Part shown: positions 54,791 through 63,742 of the stretch, piece after piece
How positions within the stretch are numbered: position 1 is the stretch's first letter
How the letters are laid out: each line of letters begins with the position of its first letter
Assembly (NCBI GenBank): GCA_900468285.1
Contig: UBTF01000006.1
Span: forward strand, 1-64,000
Length of the DNA: 64,000 bases
Direction: 5' to 3'
Source: Hyphomicrobiales bacterium
Lineage (GTDB): Bacteria > Pseudomonadota > Alphaproteobacteria > Rhizobiales > Rhizobiaceae
Made by a program: the position numbers and the translations under genes
Notes under the pieces: generated by a model
The model's input: the letters and a program-made list of their open reading frames with translations, nothing else
What the model was told of the DNA's origin: nothing
Databases searched by the model: none

Positions 54791-55858
54791 ATGACTTCGG
54801 GTCGTGCAGGAGCAAATCTGACGGCAATCGCTTCGGCACTGGGTGTGTCGGCAGCGACCGTGTCGAATGCGCTTTCCGGCAAGGGCCGGGTCTCCAACGA
54901 GCTGTCCGAAAAAATCCGCCTCAAGGCTGGCGAGTTGGGTTATGTCCCAAGCGTTGCCGGTCGTGCGCTGCGCACCGGCAAAAGCGGTGTTCTCGGCCTT
55001 GTGCTGCCTGACATCGCCAATCCGCTTTTCCCGCAGATCGCGCAGGCCATCGAAAAGGCCGCCGACAAAGCCGGCTACGGCGTGCTGATTGCGGACAGCC
55101 ACGGTGATGTCGCAAAGCAGACGGATGCCATCAACCGGCTGATCGAGCGCGGCGTCGAGGGCATGGTGGTGGTGCCGCGTCGCGGCACGCGCATCGGCAA
55201 TGTTGGTTGCCCGGTTGCGGTGATCGATTCTCCCTCTACCCCCGGCAACACGGTCGCGGCCGATCATTGGGACGGCGGCGTCCAGATCGGTCGTCATCTG
55301 GCGCAGCTTTGCCACCGCAAGGTGGTGATCATCGGCAATAATCCTGACTCCAATGTGCAGAACGACCGCGTCGGCGGCATACGTTCCGGCCTTTCCGGCG
55401 TGGCCGAAACAGAGACGCTGTGGATTGCCTCCCTGGAAAAGCAGAATGGCGCTGGCTGCCCTCTGGGTGTTGCGGCCAAGGTCTCGCAGGGCTTTACGGC
55501 TTTCGCGGCAGTCTCCGATCTTCACGCGCTTCGCGTTCTCACCGAGCTGCAGCAGGGTGGCATCACCGTGCCGGAACAGGTCAGTGTCACCGGTTTCGAC
55601 GATCTCATCTGGGCACCCGTCGTTACCCCCGCGCTAACGACCATCCGCATGGACATGCTGCGAATTGCCGATCTCGCGATTACGGCACTGGTCCGCAGCA
55701 TCGATGCGGAAAACCCGGCGGACCGCACCGCCACGGGTGGTGTTGCGGCCGATATACCAAAAGTTGCGATGGAACTGGTCATACGCCATTCTTCCGGGCC
55801 AAATAAGAAGACGCAGACGTCAAAGAAAACCTCGACAGCAGGAGAACTCACATCATGA
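54791..55858 (+). CDS. LacI-family transcriptional regulator of the nucleoside operon
   Basis: A 355-residue repressor. The N-terminal HTH is NLTAIASALGVSAATVSNAL with a hinge helix (AGELGYVPSVAGRALRTGKS), followed by a periplasmic-binding-like effector domain (LGLVLPDIANPLFPQIAQAI, VSVTGFDDLIWAPVVTPALT). It ends in a Lys/Thr-rich tail that overlaps the binding-protein gene by 4 bp (ATGA), so it is the first gene of the operon and likely autoregulated. The effector may be a purine, nucleoside or breakdown product. Confidence 0.9.
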   Translation: MTSGRAGANLTAIASALGVSAATVSNALSGKGRVSNELSEKIRLKAGELGYVPSVAGRALRTGKSGVLGLVLPDIANPLFPQIAQAIEKAADKAGYGVLIADSHGDVAKQTDAINRLIERGVEGMVVVPRRGTRIGNVGCPVAVIDSPSTPGNTVAADHWDGGVQIGRHLAQLCHRKVVIIGNNPDSNVQNDRVGGIRSGLSGVAETETLWIASLEKQNGAGCPLGVAAKVSQGFTAFAAVSDLHALRVLTELQQGGITVPEQVSVTGFDDLIWAPVVTPALTTIRMDMLRIADLAITALVRSIDAENPADRTATGGVAADIPKVAMELVIRHSSGPNKKTQTSKKTSTAGELTS

Positions 55859-56877
55859 AGAAGATCATTCTGGCATCTGGCACGGCGCTGATGCTGTCCA
55901 TGGGTGCCGCGCAGGCGCAGGACAAGACGCTGACCATTTCCGTTTATGCCTTTGCGCAGGACGAATTCAAGGAACTGGTCTACACGCCTTTCGAAGCCAA
56001 ATGCGGCTGCAAGCTGGTGGTGGAAACCGGCAACAGCGTCGAGCGTCTTGCCAAGATGGAAGCCAACAAGGCAAGCCCGGTCATCGACCTTGCCATCGTT
56101 TCCATGGCCGACGCGCTGTCCGCCGCCCGCAAGGATCTCGTCCAGAAGATCGATGCGAGCAAGGTGCCGAATATCGAAAAGCTTTACGATATCGCCAAGG
56201 ACCCGAATGGCGACGGCATGAGCGTCGGCGTCAACTTCTACGCCACCTCCATCGTCTATCGCACCGACAAGATGAAGATCGACAGCTGGGCCGATCTTCT
56301 GAAGGACGGCGTGGTCGATCACGTCGCCTTCCCCAACGTCACCACCAATCAGGGCCCGCCAGCGCTTTATATGCTGGGCAAGGCGCTCGGCAAGGATACG
56401 CCTGACCTCTCCGGCGCCATCGAGGCTGTCGGTGAAAAGAAGGACGAGATCGTCACCTTCTACGTCAAGTCCTCGCAGCTGGTGCAGCTCATGCAGCAGG
56501 AAGAAATCTGGGCCGCCCCGATCGGACGTTTCTCCTGGGCACCTTTTACAAAGCTTGACCTGCCGCTGGCATGGGCAACACCGAAGGAAGGCCAGACGGG
56601 CGGCATGAATGTTTTGATCGTTCCCAAGAACGGCAAGAACGAAGATCTGGCGCTGCAATTCATGGATTTCTGGCTCTCCACAGATGTGCAGAAGGCGCTG
56701 GCCGAAAAGCTGGTCGATAGCCCGACCAACAAGGAAGTGAAGGTCTCCGACGAAGTCGCAAACAACATCACCTATGGCGATGAAACGGCGAAAAGCCTGC
56801 AGCTGATTCCATCCGCTGCGACGCTGGATAATCGCGACAAGTGGTTGTCGGAGTGGAACGCGAAGGTTGGTCAGTAA
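55855..56877 (+). CDS. Polyamine-type (family 1) periplasmic binding protein of an ABC importer
   Basis: A 340-residue exported protein: signal MKKIILASGTALMLSMGAAQ, cleavage after AQA, then DKTLTISVYAFAQDEFKEL. It belongs to the PotD/AfuA-like group (extracellular solute-binding protein family 1): VGVNFYATSIVYRTDKMKID, PVIDLAIVSMADALSAARKD. The gene context (nucleoside hydrolase, adenine deaminase, LacI regulator) points to a purine nucleoside or related compound rather than polyamine. Cargo is inferred from context. Confidence 0.85.
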   Translation: MKKIILASGTALMLSMGAAQAQDKTLTISVYAFAQDEFKELVYTPFEAKCGCKLVVETGNSVERLAKMEANKASPVIDLAIVSMADALSAARKDLVQKIDASKVPNIEKLYDIAKDPNGDGMSVGVNFYATSIVYRTDKMKIDSWADLLKDGVVDHVAFPNVTTNQGPPALYMLGKALGKDTPDLSGAIEAVGEKKDEIVTFYVKSSQLVQLMQQEEIWAAPIGRFSWAPFTKLDLPLAWATPKEGQTGGMNVLIVPKNGKNEDLALQFMDFWLSTDVQKALAEKLVDSPTNKEVKVSDEVANNITYGDETAKSLQLIPSAATLDNRDKWLSEWNAKVGQ

Positions 56878-56894
56878 GGCTCTCGCTCCAACGT

Positions 56895-56939
56895 CATCCT
56901 CACGCTTGTTGCGAGGATGGCGACTGTCGGACGGCCGAC
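56895..56939. repeat. Two tandem hairpins between the binding-protein and permease genes
   Basis: catcctc (56895-56901) and gaggatg (56913-56919) form one stem with an 11-base loop; gtcgg-acgg-ccgac (56926-56939) forms a second. They lie in the 85-bp gap after the binding-protein gene. Such intercistronic hairpins often raise the level of binding protein over permease by stabilising the upstream mRNA. Confidence 0.5.
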
Positions 56940-56962
56940 GTGCCGGTCAAAGGATAAAGTGA

Positions 56963-57790
56963 ATGTTTCAAAACCGGGCTGAAGCCTTGGCGCTTGCCTT
57001 GCCCGCCGCGATCTTTGCGGCGGCGGTGTTTCTGGTGCCCGTTTTCATTCTGCTGTCGGAAGGGTTCCGCACGGCCGATGGCTGGACGTTTCGCGCCTAC
57101 ACGGATTTCTTTCTCGATCCGCTGAACCGGGCCGTGTTTCTACGCACCCTGAAGCTGGGTGCGCTGGTGACGGTTGTCTCGGCCATTATCGGTTATGCGG
57201 CGGCCTTTGCCATCGTCAACCTGCCGGCCAGTTCCAAGGGCCACATGATCAATCTGGTCATTCTGCCGCTGATGATCTCGCCGGTTGCCCGCACCTATGC
57301 ATGGATCGTCATTCTGGGCCGCACCGGCATTGTCAACGAAGCCTTGAAGGCGGTCGGACTGACCGATGCGCCAATCCGCATCCTGTTTTCCGAAACGGCT
57401 GTCTTCATCGGGCTTTTGCAACTCTTCCTGCCGCTGATGATCATCTCGCTCATCAGCGCGCTCGAAAACATGCCGAAAGACGTCATCGCGGCGTCGCGGG
57501 TGCTGGGTGCGAACTGGCTGCAGGTGTTCTGGAAGGTCATTCTGCCGCTCACCAAGGAAGGTCTCGTCGTCGGTGGAACGCTGGTCTTTACCGGCTCGCT
57601 CACGGCCTATATCACCCCCGCCATTCTGGGCGGCTCCAAGGTGCTGATGCTGGAAACGCTGCTTTATCAGCAGGTCACGGTCTCCAACAATTTCGTCGCG
57701 GCCAGCGTCATCGCCTTCATCCTCATCGTCATGAGCTTTGCGGCCAACATCCTGCTCAAGCGCATCGCCACGGCAAGGAACAAGAAATGA
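56963..57790 (+). CDS. ABC importer permease, PotB-like
   Basis: A 275-residue permease with about six membrane spans. The EAA loop is DVIAASRVLGANWLQVFWKV followed by ILPLTKEGLVVGG, and the segment VILPLMISPVARTYAWIVIL is typical of polyamine-type permeases. It overlaps the next permease gene by 4 bp. It is a member of the LacI-controlled operon. Confidence 0.9.
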   Translation: MFQNRAEALALALPAAIFAAAVFLVPVFILLSEGFRTADGWTFRAYTDFFLDPLNRAVFLRTLKLGALVTVVSAIIGYAAAFAIVNLPASSKGHMINLVILPLMISPVARTYAWIVILGRTGIVNEALKAVGLTDAPIRILFSETAVFIGLLQLFLPLMIISLISALENMPKDVIAASRVLGANWLQVFWKVILPLTKEGLVVGGTLVFTGSLTAYITPAILGGSKVLMLETLLYQQVTVSNNFVAASVIAFILIVMSFAANILLKRIATARNKK

Positions 57791-58566
57791 CCCGCAACCT
57801 CTTCATTCCGCTCACGCTGGCGCTGGTCATCGGTTTTCTGATCGGCCCGTTTCTTATTATCGTCGCCGCCTCCTTTTCGGCGGGCGATACGCTGGCCTTT
57901 CCGCCACAGGGCTTTTCGCTGAAATGGATCGCCAAGGTCTTTACGGTCGAAAGCTTTCGCGAGAGCTTTGCCATGTCGATGTTTCTGGCCATTGGCGGTA
58001 CATTCGCCGCACTCATTCTCGGCATTCCCGCAGCCTACGCCATGTCGCGCTACAAGCTGCCCTTTTCGGAAACCATCCGCACCATCGTCTCTGCCCCAAT
58101 CATCGTTCCCGGCATCATCGTTGGTCTGGCGTTGCTGCGCTATTTCGTCGTGCCCTTCGGCATCGGCATAACGCTTGCGCTGTTTCTGGCCCACACCGCG
58201 CTGATCCTGCCCTATGCGGTGCGGGTGGTGTCGGCCAGTCTCACCAATCTGCGCTCTGATATCGAGGAGGCCGCCGTGCTGCTCGGTTCGTCGCGGCTCG
58301 GCGCATTCTTCCGGGTGGTGCTGCCCAATATCCGGGGCGGCATTCTCTCGGCATTCATTCTGGGCTTCGTCACCAGCTTCAATCAGGTGCCGGTCTCGCT
58401 GTTCCTGTCTGGTCCCGGCGTGCGCACCCTGCCCATCGATATGCTGGGCTACATGGAAATCGTGTTCGACCCATCCGTTGCGGCGCTTTCTTCGCTGCTC
58501 GCCTTCCTGTCCATCGGCATTGTCTTCATGGCCGAACGTTTTCTGGGGTTCTCCCGTTATGTCTGA
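57787..58566 (+). CDS. ABC importer permease, PotC-like
   Basis: A 259-residue permease with about six spans. The EAA loop is DIEEAAVLLGSSRLGAFFRV followed by VLPNIRGGILSAF. The ATG at 57787 overlaps the previous gene (ATGA); a much longer open frame that begins at 57301 runs in the wrong frame through the upstream permease and is not real at its 5' end. Its end overlaps the ATPase gene by 8 bp. Confidence 0.9.
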   Translation: MTRNLFIPLTLALVIGFLIGPFLIIVAASFSAGDTLAFPPQGFSLKWIAKVFTVESFRESFAMSMFLAIGGTFAALILGIPAAYAMSRYKLPFSETIRTIVSAPIIVPGIIVGLALLRYFVVPFGIGITLALFLAHTALILPYAVRVVSASLTNLRSDIEEAAVLLGSSRLGAFFRVVLPNIRGGILSAFILGFVTSFNQVPVSLFLSGPGVRTLPIDMLGYMEIVFDPSVAALSSLLAFLSIGIVFMAERFLGFSRYV

Positions 58567-59584
58567 TGCAAAATACCTCTCGCTGCAGAACCTGTCGCTC
58601 GCCTATGGCAATTCGATAGCCGTCAAGGACCTCAATCTCGATATCCGCAAGGGTGAACTTCTGGCGCTGCTCGGCCCCTCCGGCTGCGGCAAGACCACGA
58701 CCATGCGGGCCATTGCCGGGCTCATGCCGGTGGCGGGTGGCCGCATCGATCTTGACGGTGCCGATATCACCCGCGTGTCCGCCAACAAGCGGGCGGTGGG
58801 TCTGGTGTTCCAGTCCTATGCGCTGTTTCCGCATCTCACCGTCTATGAGAATGTCGCCTTCGGCCTCAAGCTGAAGGGTATGAAGGGTTCGGCCCTGGAT
58901 GACAAAGTCGCATCCGGTCTCAAATCCGTCGGCCTGTCCTCCTTCGCCTCCCGTAAACCGGCGGAACTCTCCGGCGGCCAGCAACAGCGCGTGGCGCTTG
59001 CCCGTTCCATGGTCATGGACCCGAAGGTTCTGTTGCTGGATGAGCCACTATCGAACCTCGATGCGCGGCTGCGGCTGGAAATGCGCACCGAGCTTCAGCG
59101 CGTGCAGAAGGCCACCGGGGTCACCATGATTTTCGTTACCCATGATCAGGTCGAGGCGCTGGCGCTGGCTGACCGCATCGTGGTGATGAAGAGCGGCGCC
59201 ATCGAGCAGATCGGCACGCCGGAAGAAATTTACAACGCGCCCGTTTCGTCCTTCGTGGCTGATTTCGTCGGCTTTGAGAACATCTTCCGTCTGGAAGGTT
59301 CGGAGCTTAAGACGGACAATGGACGTATTGCCCTTTCTGGCCATGTTCCGAGTACGGCGGGACTGGCATGGAGGCCGCGCATGGTAACCCTCGGTTCAGG
59401 ACCTTTCGAGGGAACCGTGCGCGGCGCATCATTTGCCGGCAACACCCGGGAATATCTGCTGGACACAGCGCTTGGGCCCATCAAGGCTGAAACGGATGCG
59501 GCACTGCCGCTGCATGATCTGGGCACGCGGCTTGCTTTCGATCTGCCTGTCGAAAAGGCAGCCAGCCTCAAGGTGTTCAGCTGA
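58559..59584 (+). CDS. ABC importer ATP-binding protein, PotA-like
   Basis: A 341-residue ATPase with Walker A GPSGCGKT (39-46), Q-loop VFQSYALFPHLTVYENVAFG, signature LSGGQQQRVALARSMV and Walker B VLLLDEPLSNLD, then a C-terminal TOBE domain (~265-341). The ATG at 58559 overlaps the upstream permease by 8 bp; a longer in-frame extension lies inside that gene. It drives the nucleoside-type importer. Confidence 0.9.
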   Translation: MSDAKYLSLQNLSLAYGNSIAVKDLNLDIRKGELLALLGPSGCGKTTTMRAIAGLMPVAGGRIDLDGADITRVSANKRAVGLVFQSYALFPHLTVYENVAFGLKLKGMKGSALDDKVASGLKSVGLSSFASRKPAELSGGQQQRVALARSMVMDPKVLLLDEPLSNLDARLRLEMRTELQRVQKATGVTMIFVTHDQVEALALADRIVVMKSGAIEQIGTPEEIYNAPVSSFVADFVGFENIFRLEGSELKTDNGRIALSGHVPSTAGLAWRPRMVTLGSGPFEGTVRGASFAGNTREYLLDTALGPIKAETDAALPLHDLGTRLAFDLPVEKAASLKVFS

Positions 59585-59586
59585 TC

Positions 59587-60513
59587 ATGGGTATCTGGAT
59601 CGATACCGATATGGGCTTTGACGACATTGCCGCCATTCTGGTGGTCAATGCGTCTGCCGTGCCGATCGATGGCCTGTCGCTGGTTTTCGGCAATGCGCCG
59701 CTGGCCCAGGTTTGCCGCAACGCCGCGGGTGCGGCTGCAGCTTTCGGCTGGAGCTTCCCTATCCATATCGGGCGGCAGCACCCGGTTCTGGGCAAGCTGG
59801 AGACAGCACAGACTATTCTTGGTGAAACCGGAATTCCCACCAGCGGCACCACGCTGCCCGATGCCGGCGATCTGCATCCAAGCGATGCCTTTGACGCGCT
59901 GTGCGACTGGTTGGGAGATGCAGCCGGGGACAAGCGCGTTCTGGCGCTCGGGCCGCTTACCAATATTGCCGCCCTGTGCCTTGCACGGCCCGATCTTGCC
60001 GCACGCATAACCGAGCTTGTCTGGATGGGTGGCGGTGTAACAGCCGGAAACCATACCGCATCCGCCGAATTCAATGCCTTTGCCGATCCGGAGGCGCTCG
60101 CCATCGTCATCGCCCACGGTTTGCCCTTGCGCATGGTCGATCTTGATCTTTGCCGCAAGGTGACGGCCCGACCGGACGATGTCGCACCTGTCCGCGCTGC
60201 TGGCGGCAGAAATGCTCAATTGCTTGCAGACATGCTGGAAGGCTTTATCCGGATAGCCACGGTCAGGGGCAGGGATGCCATGGCGCTTTACGATCCCTGC
60301 GCCGCCGTCGCTCTTGTCGCACCAGACAGCATCGTCTGGAGGGACGCGCATATCGAGGTCGAGCTTCACGGTGCCCTGACGCGCGGACGCACGGTTGTCG
60401 AAACACGTCAGGCCCATGCGGCCCGGTTCAACGCGCGCTATGCCGAAACGGTCGATGCCGCAGCCGCAAAATCCATCATTCTCGACGCCCTGCGTCAGGA
60501 GGCCAGCCGATGA
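59587..60513 (+). CDS. Nucleoside hydrolase (inosine/uridine-preferring family)
   Basis: A 308-residue enzyme that splits nucleosides into base and ribose. The metal-binding N-terminal motif is Asp6-x-Asp8-x3-Asp12-Asp13 (DTDMGFDDIAAIL); the active-site segment is ELVWMGGGVTAGNHTASAEFNAFADPEA with a calcium-ligating Asp near AVALVAPD. It lies 2 bp after the ATPase and overlaps adenine deaminase by 4 bp. Its base product is probably adenine or hypoxanthine. Confidence 0.92.
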   Translation: MGIWIDTDMGFDDIAAILVVNASAVPIDGLSLVFGNAPLAQVCRNAAGAAAAFGWSFPIHIGRQHPVLGKLETAQTILGETGIPTSGTTLPDAGDLHPSDAFDALCDWLGDAAGDKRVLALGPLTNIAALCLARPDLAARITELVWMGGGVTAGNHTASAEFNAFADPEALAIVIAHGLPLRMVDLDLCRKVTARPDDVAPVRAAGGRNAQLLADMLEGFIRIATVRGRDAMALYDPCAAVALVAPDSIVWRDAHIEVELHGALTRGRTVVETRQAHAARFNARYAETVDAAAAKSIILDALRQEASR

Positions 60514-62303
60514 AAGAACAGAGCATTATCATTGATCGCGACGGAATGAACGAGGATACGCTGCGCGCCCGCACCGTGGCTGCCGCGCGCGGCGACCAGC
60601 CCTTCGATATCCTGATTGCAGGCGGTACGCTTGTCGACATGGTCACGGGCGAGCTTCGTCCCGCTGATATCGGCATCGTCGGGCCGCTGATTGCCAGCGT
60701 ACATGAAACCGGCAGCCGCAAGGACGCCGGGCTCGTGCTCGATGCCTCCGGCGCCTTCGTGTCGCCCGGCCTGATCGACACCCATATGCATGTCGAAAGC
60801 TCCATGGTCAGCCCCGCAGCCTACGCCGCAGCGGTCGTTCCGCGCGGCGTGACGACGGTTGTCTGGGACCCGCACGAATTCGGCAACGTCCACGGTATCG
60901 ATGGTGTCTGTTGGGCTGCGCGCACATCGAAGGGCCTTCCCTTGCGCGCGCTAATCCTTGCACCCTCTTCGGTACCGTCCGCCCCGGGGCTGGAAATGGC
61001 CGGTGCCGATTTCGATGCCTCTGCTATGGCTGAACTGCTGTTCTGGCCCGAGGTGGCCGGTGTTGCCGAGGTCATGAACATGCGCGGCGTCATAGAGCGT
61101 GATCCACGCATGAGCGCTATCCTGCAGGAAGGCCTGTTTGCCGACAAGCTGATTTGCGGCCATGCGCGCGGGCTGGAAGGTGCCGATCTCAACGCCTTCA
61201 TGGCGGCGGGCATCACCTCGGACCATGAGCTGACCTCTGCTGCCGATCTCATGGCGAAGTTGCGGGCAGGGCTGACAATCGAGCTGCGGGGCTCGCACGA
61301 CCATCTGCTGCCTGAATTCGTGGAAGCCTTGAACACGCTCGGCCATCTGCCGCAAACGCTGACACTCTGCACCGACGATGTGTTTCCCGATGATCTCTTG
61401 AAGAGTGGCGGTCTCGATGATGTCGTGCGTCGTCTGGTGCGCTATGGCCTCAAGCCCGAATGGGCGCTTCGCGCCGCCACGCTGAATGCGGCGATGCGGC
61501 TGCTTCGCGGCGATCTGGGCCTGATTGCTGCGGGCAGGCGCGCAGACATTGCCGTCTTTGAGGATCTGGCGCAATTTTCCGCCCGGCATGTGCTGGCCAG
61601 CGGCACACCGGTCGCAAAGGATGGCAAGCTGCTGGTCGAGATGGAGCAGATGGATGCGGCACCTCTCAAGAACTCCATGAAGCTTACGCCGCGCACACCT
61701 TCGGATTTCAAGGTCCCGGCAGAGGGAAAGCGGGTCCGGGTTGCGACGATCGACCAGCCGCGCTTTACCCGCTGGGCACAGGCGGAGGCTGCTGTGGAAG
61801 ATGGTTTCGTCGTGCCGCCGCAGGACGCAACCATGATTTCCGTAACCCATCGGCACGGCAAGGCTGACCCTGTCACCAGAACGGGATTCCTGACGGGCTG
61901 GGGCAAATGGAACGGGGCTTTTGCAACGACGGTTGCGCATGACAGCCATAACCTGACCGTGTTCGGTGGCAATGCCGCGGATATGGCTGTCGCCGCCAAT
62001 GCCGTCATCAAGGCGGGTGGCGGCATGGCTGCGGCCTCGGGCGGCAAGGTCACGGCATTGTTGCCGCTGCCACTTTCCGGCCTCGTATCGGGTGCAGCTT
62101 TGGAAGATGTCGCATCCGGCTTTGAGGCTGTTCGCGAGGCGGTCGGGCAGATCGTGGAATGGCAGCCGCCCTATCTCGTGTTCAAGGCCTGCTTCGGCGC
62201 AACGCTTGCCTGCAACATCGGCCCGCATCAGACCGATATGGGCATCGCGGATGTGCTGACGGGCAGGGTGATGGAAACGCCGGTGCTTGAGGTGTTGGAC
62301 TAG
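60510..62303 (+). CDS. ade: Adenine deaminase (amidohydrolase superfamily)
   Basis: A 597-residue enzyme that converts adenine to hypoxanthine. The metal ligands are His92-x-His94 (DTHMHVESSMVSPAAYAAAV); further landmarks are GVTTVVWDPHEFGNVHG, ICGHARGLEGADLNAF and the Ade C-terminal domain (GGGMAAASGGKVTALLPLPL, GPHQTDMGIADV). It overlaps the nucleoside hydrolase gene and ends the operon. The order fits uptake, nucleoside cleavage and adenine deamination. Confidence 0.94.
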   Translation: MKEQSIIIDRDGMNEDTLRARTVAAARGDQPFDILIAGGTLVDMVTGELRPADIGIVGPLIASVHETGSRKDAGLVLDASGAFVSPGLIDTHMHVESSMVSPAAYAAAVVPRGVTTVVWDPHEFGNVHGIDGVCWAARTSKGLPLRALILAPSSVPSAPGLEMAGADFDASAMAELLFWPEVAGVAEVMNMRGVIERDPRMSAILQEGLFADKLICGHARGLEGADLNAFMAAGITSDHELTSAADLMAKLRAGLTIELRGSHDHLLPEFVEALNTLGHLPQTLTLCTDDVFPDDLLKSGGLDDVVRRLVRYGLKPEWALRAATLNAAMRLLRGDLGLIAAGRRADIAVFEDLAQFSARHVLASGTPVAKDGKLLVEMEQMDAAPLKNSMKLTPRTPSDFKVPAEGKRVRVATIDQPRFTRWAQAEAAVEDGFVVPPQDATMISVTHRHGKADPVTRTGFLTGWGKWNGAFATTVAHDSHNLTVFGGNAADMAVAANAVIKAGGGMAAASGGKVTALLPLPLSGLVSGAALEDVASGFEAVREAVGQIVEWQPPYLVFKACFGATLACNIGPHQTDMGIADVLTGRVMETPVLEVLD

Positions 62304-62351
62304 GCGTACACCGCTCGCACCACCATCATTCCGCCCTCGATGCAGGCCCCA

Positions 62352-62431
62352 GTCAGGCCAAGCCTTGGTCTGACCGAACCTTTGTTGCCGCGCAGACCCG
62401 CGTCGGCTGGACCCCGCAGCAAGTGCGGGGT
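62352..62431. repeat. Two palindromic units after adenine deaminase (possible interspersed repeat)
   Basis: gtcaggccaag-c-cttggtctgac (62352-62374, one mismatch) and accccgca-gcaag-tgcggggt (62411-62431, perfect 8-bp stem) lie in the 155-bp gap between two convergent genes. The layout of two neighbouring palindromes resembles the mosaic palindromic elements known in Rhizobium and relatives. Either may also end transcription; neither has a clear T-tract. Confidence 0.45.
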
Positions 62432-62458
62432 GACGGAATATGAGGGGAAGTTCGCGTC

Positions 62459-63631
62459 CTACTCCCCCGCCAGTTCCTGTTCCACCAGCGTTGTCCAGAA
62501 GGCGACGCCTGCGGCAATCGCATCGTCGTTGAAATCATAGGACGTGTTGTGGTGCAGCGCCCCGTCGATTGCCGGGCCATTGCCCAGCCACACGTAGCAG
62601 CCGGGTGCTTCTGCGGCAAAGAATGAGAAGTCGTCCCCTGCCGTCGAGGGTGGAAATGCGGTTCTGGCCTTCTCGCCAAAGACGGTTCGCGCTGCCGTCA
62701 ATGCGCGTCGTGTTGCGTCTGCATCATTGATGACGGGCGGAATGCGGCGAATGAAATCGTAATGGACTTCGATGCCGAACATGGCGGCGGTGCCATGCGC
62801 CAGCCGCCCGATCTCTTCTTCCAGTTGGTCGCGAACATGGGGGGAATAGGCACGGGCCGTCCCGCCGATTTCGACCAGATCGGGAATGACATTCAGCGCC
62901 TGCGGATCACCTGCTTGCACGGAACAGGCGCTGACGACAGCGGGTTGCAGCGGATCGACCACGCGCCCGACAATGCTTTGCAAGGCGGCCAGAAAGCTGC
63001 CTGCCGCCGTGATCGGGTCACGGCCCAGATGCGGCTTTGCGCCATGGGTACCGATACCTTTGAAGGTCAACCGCCAGCTGTCGGAAGAGGCCAGTTGCGG
63101 ACCCTCGACCACGGCCATCTCGTCCACATCAAGACCCGGCATATTGTGCAGGCCATAGACCGCATCGCAGGGGAAACGGTCAAACAGCCCGTCCTCCACC
63201 ATCTTTCTCGCGCCGCCGCGCCCCTCTTCGGCAGGCTGGAAGATAAAATGCACCGTGCCGGAAAAGTTGCGGCTTGCCGCAAGATGGCGGGCAGCACCCA
63301 GCAGCATGGTCGTGTGGCCGTCATGTCCGCAGGCATGCATCTTGCCGGGAACGGTGGATTTGTAGGGCCGGTCCGGTTTTTCCGGCATGGCAAGGGCATC
63401 CATGTCGGCGCGAAGACCAATGCGCCTCTGGCCGTTGCCAACCTGCAGCGTTGCGACGACGCCGGTTTTGCCGAGGCCGCGATGAACGGTCAGGCCCGCT
63501 TCCTCCAGATGCCTTGCCACAATCGCGCTCGTGCGTTCCTCCTCGAAACCCAGTTCCGGATGGGCGTGCAGATCGTGCCGCAAAGCGGTCAGAAAGGGCA
63601 GGTCGTTTCCAAACCGGGAGAGCGGTGACAT
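62459..63631 (-). CDS. M20-family amidohydrolase (hippurate hydrolase-like)
   Basis: A 390-residue metallo-amidohydrolase of the M20D/hippuricase group. The zinc-binding segment is HACGHDGHTTMLLGAARHLA (99-118), with HPELGFEEERTS at ~24-35 and FIFQPAEEGRGGARKMVEDGL. The ATG at 63629-63631 is chosen; a TTG two codons upstream is an alternative. It could hydrolyse N-acyl amino acids or related amides; there is no clear link to the purine genes beyond position. Confidence 0.88.
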   Translation of the reverse strand: MSPLSRFGNDLPFLTALRHDLHAHPELGFEEERTSAIVARHLEEAGLTVHRGLGKTGVVATLQVGNGQRRIGLRADMDALAMPEKPDRPYKSTVPGKMHACGHDGHTTMLLGAARHLAASRNFSGTVHFIFQPAEEGRGGARKMVEDGLFDRFPCDAVYGLHNMPGLDVDEMAVVEGPQLASSDSWRLTFKGIGTHGAKPHLGRDPITAAGSFLAALQSIVGRVVDPLQPAVVSACSVQAGDPQALNVIPDLVEIGGTARAYSPHVRDQLEEEIGRLAHGTAAMFGIEVHYDFIRRIPPVINDADATRRALTAARTVFGEKARTAFPPSTAGDDFSFFAAEAPGCYVWLGNGPAIDGALHHNTSYDFNDDAIAAGVAFWTTLVEQELAGE

Positions 63632-63742
63632 GGGCAAATCATCCTTGCTATGCGAGACAGCTTTTTTCTAATGCACAAACCCCTCAAAATTAATAGGAAC
63701 CTCCTGACGAACTCAATTTTATTGTCCGGGGAAGGAATGGTC

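Noticed and set aside
55855-56877. Naming the binding protein as a spermidine/putrescine receptor
   Set aside because: Only the general family 1 fold supports it; the operon enzymes and regulator point to nucleosides.
57301-57786. Longer start for the second permease, inside the first permease
   Set aside because: Residues before 57787 are Arg/His-rich out-of-frame translation of the upstream gene, while the ATG at 57787 begins a normal membrane segment and overlaps the upstream stop by 4 bp.
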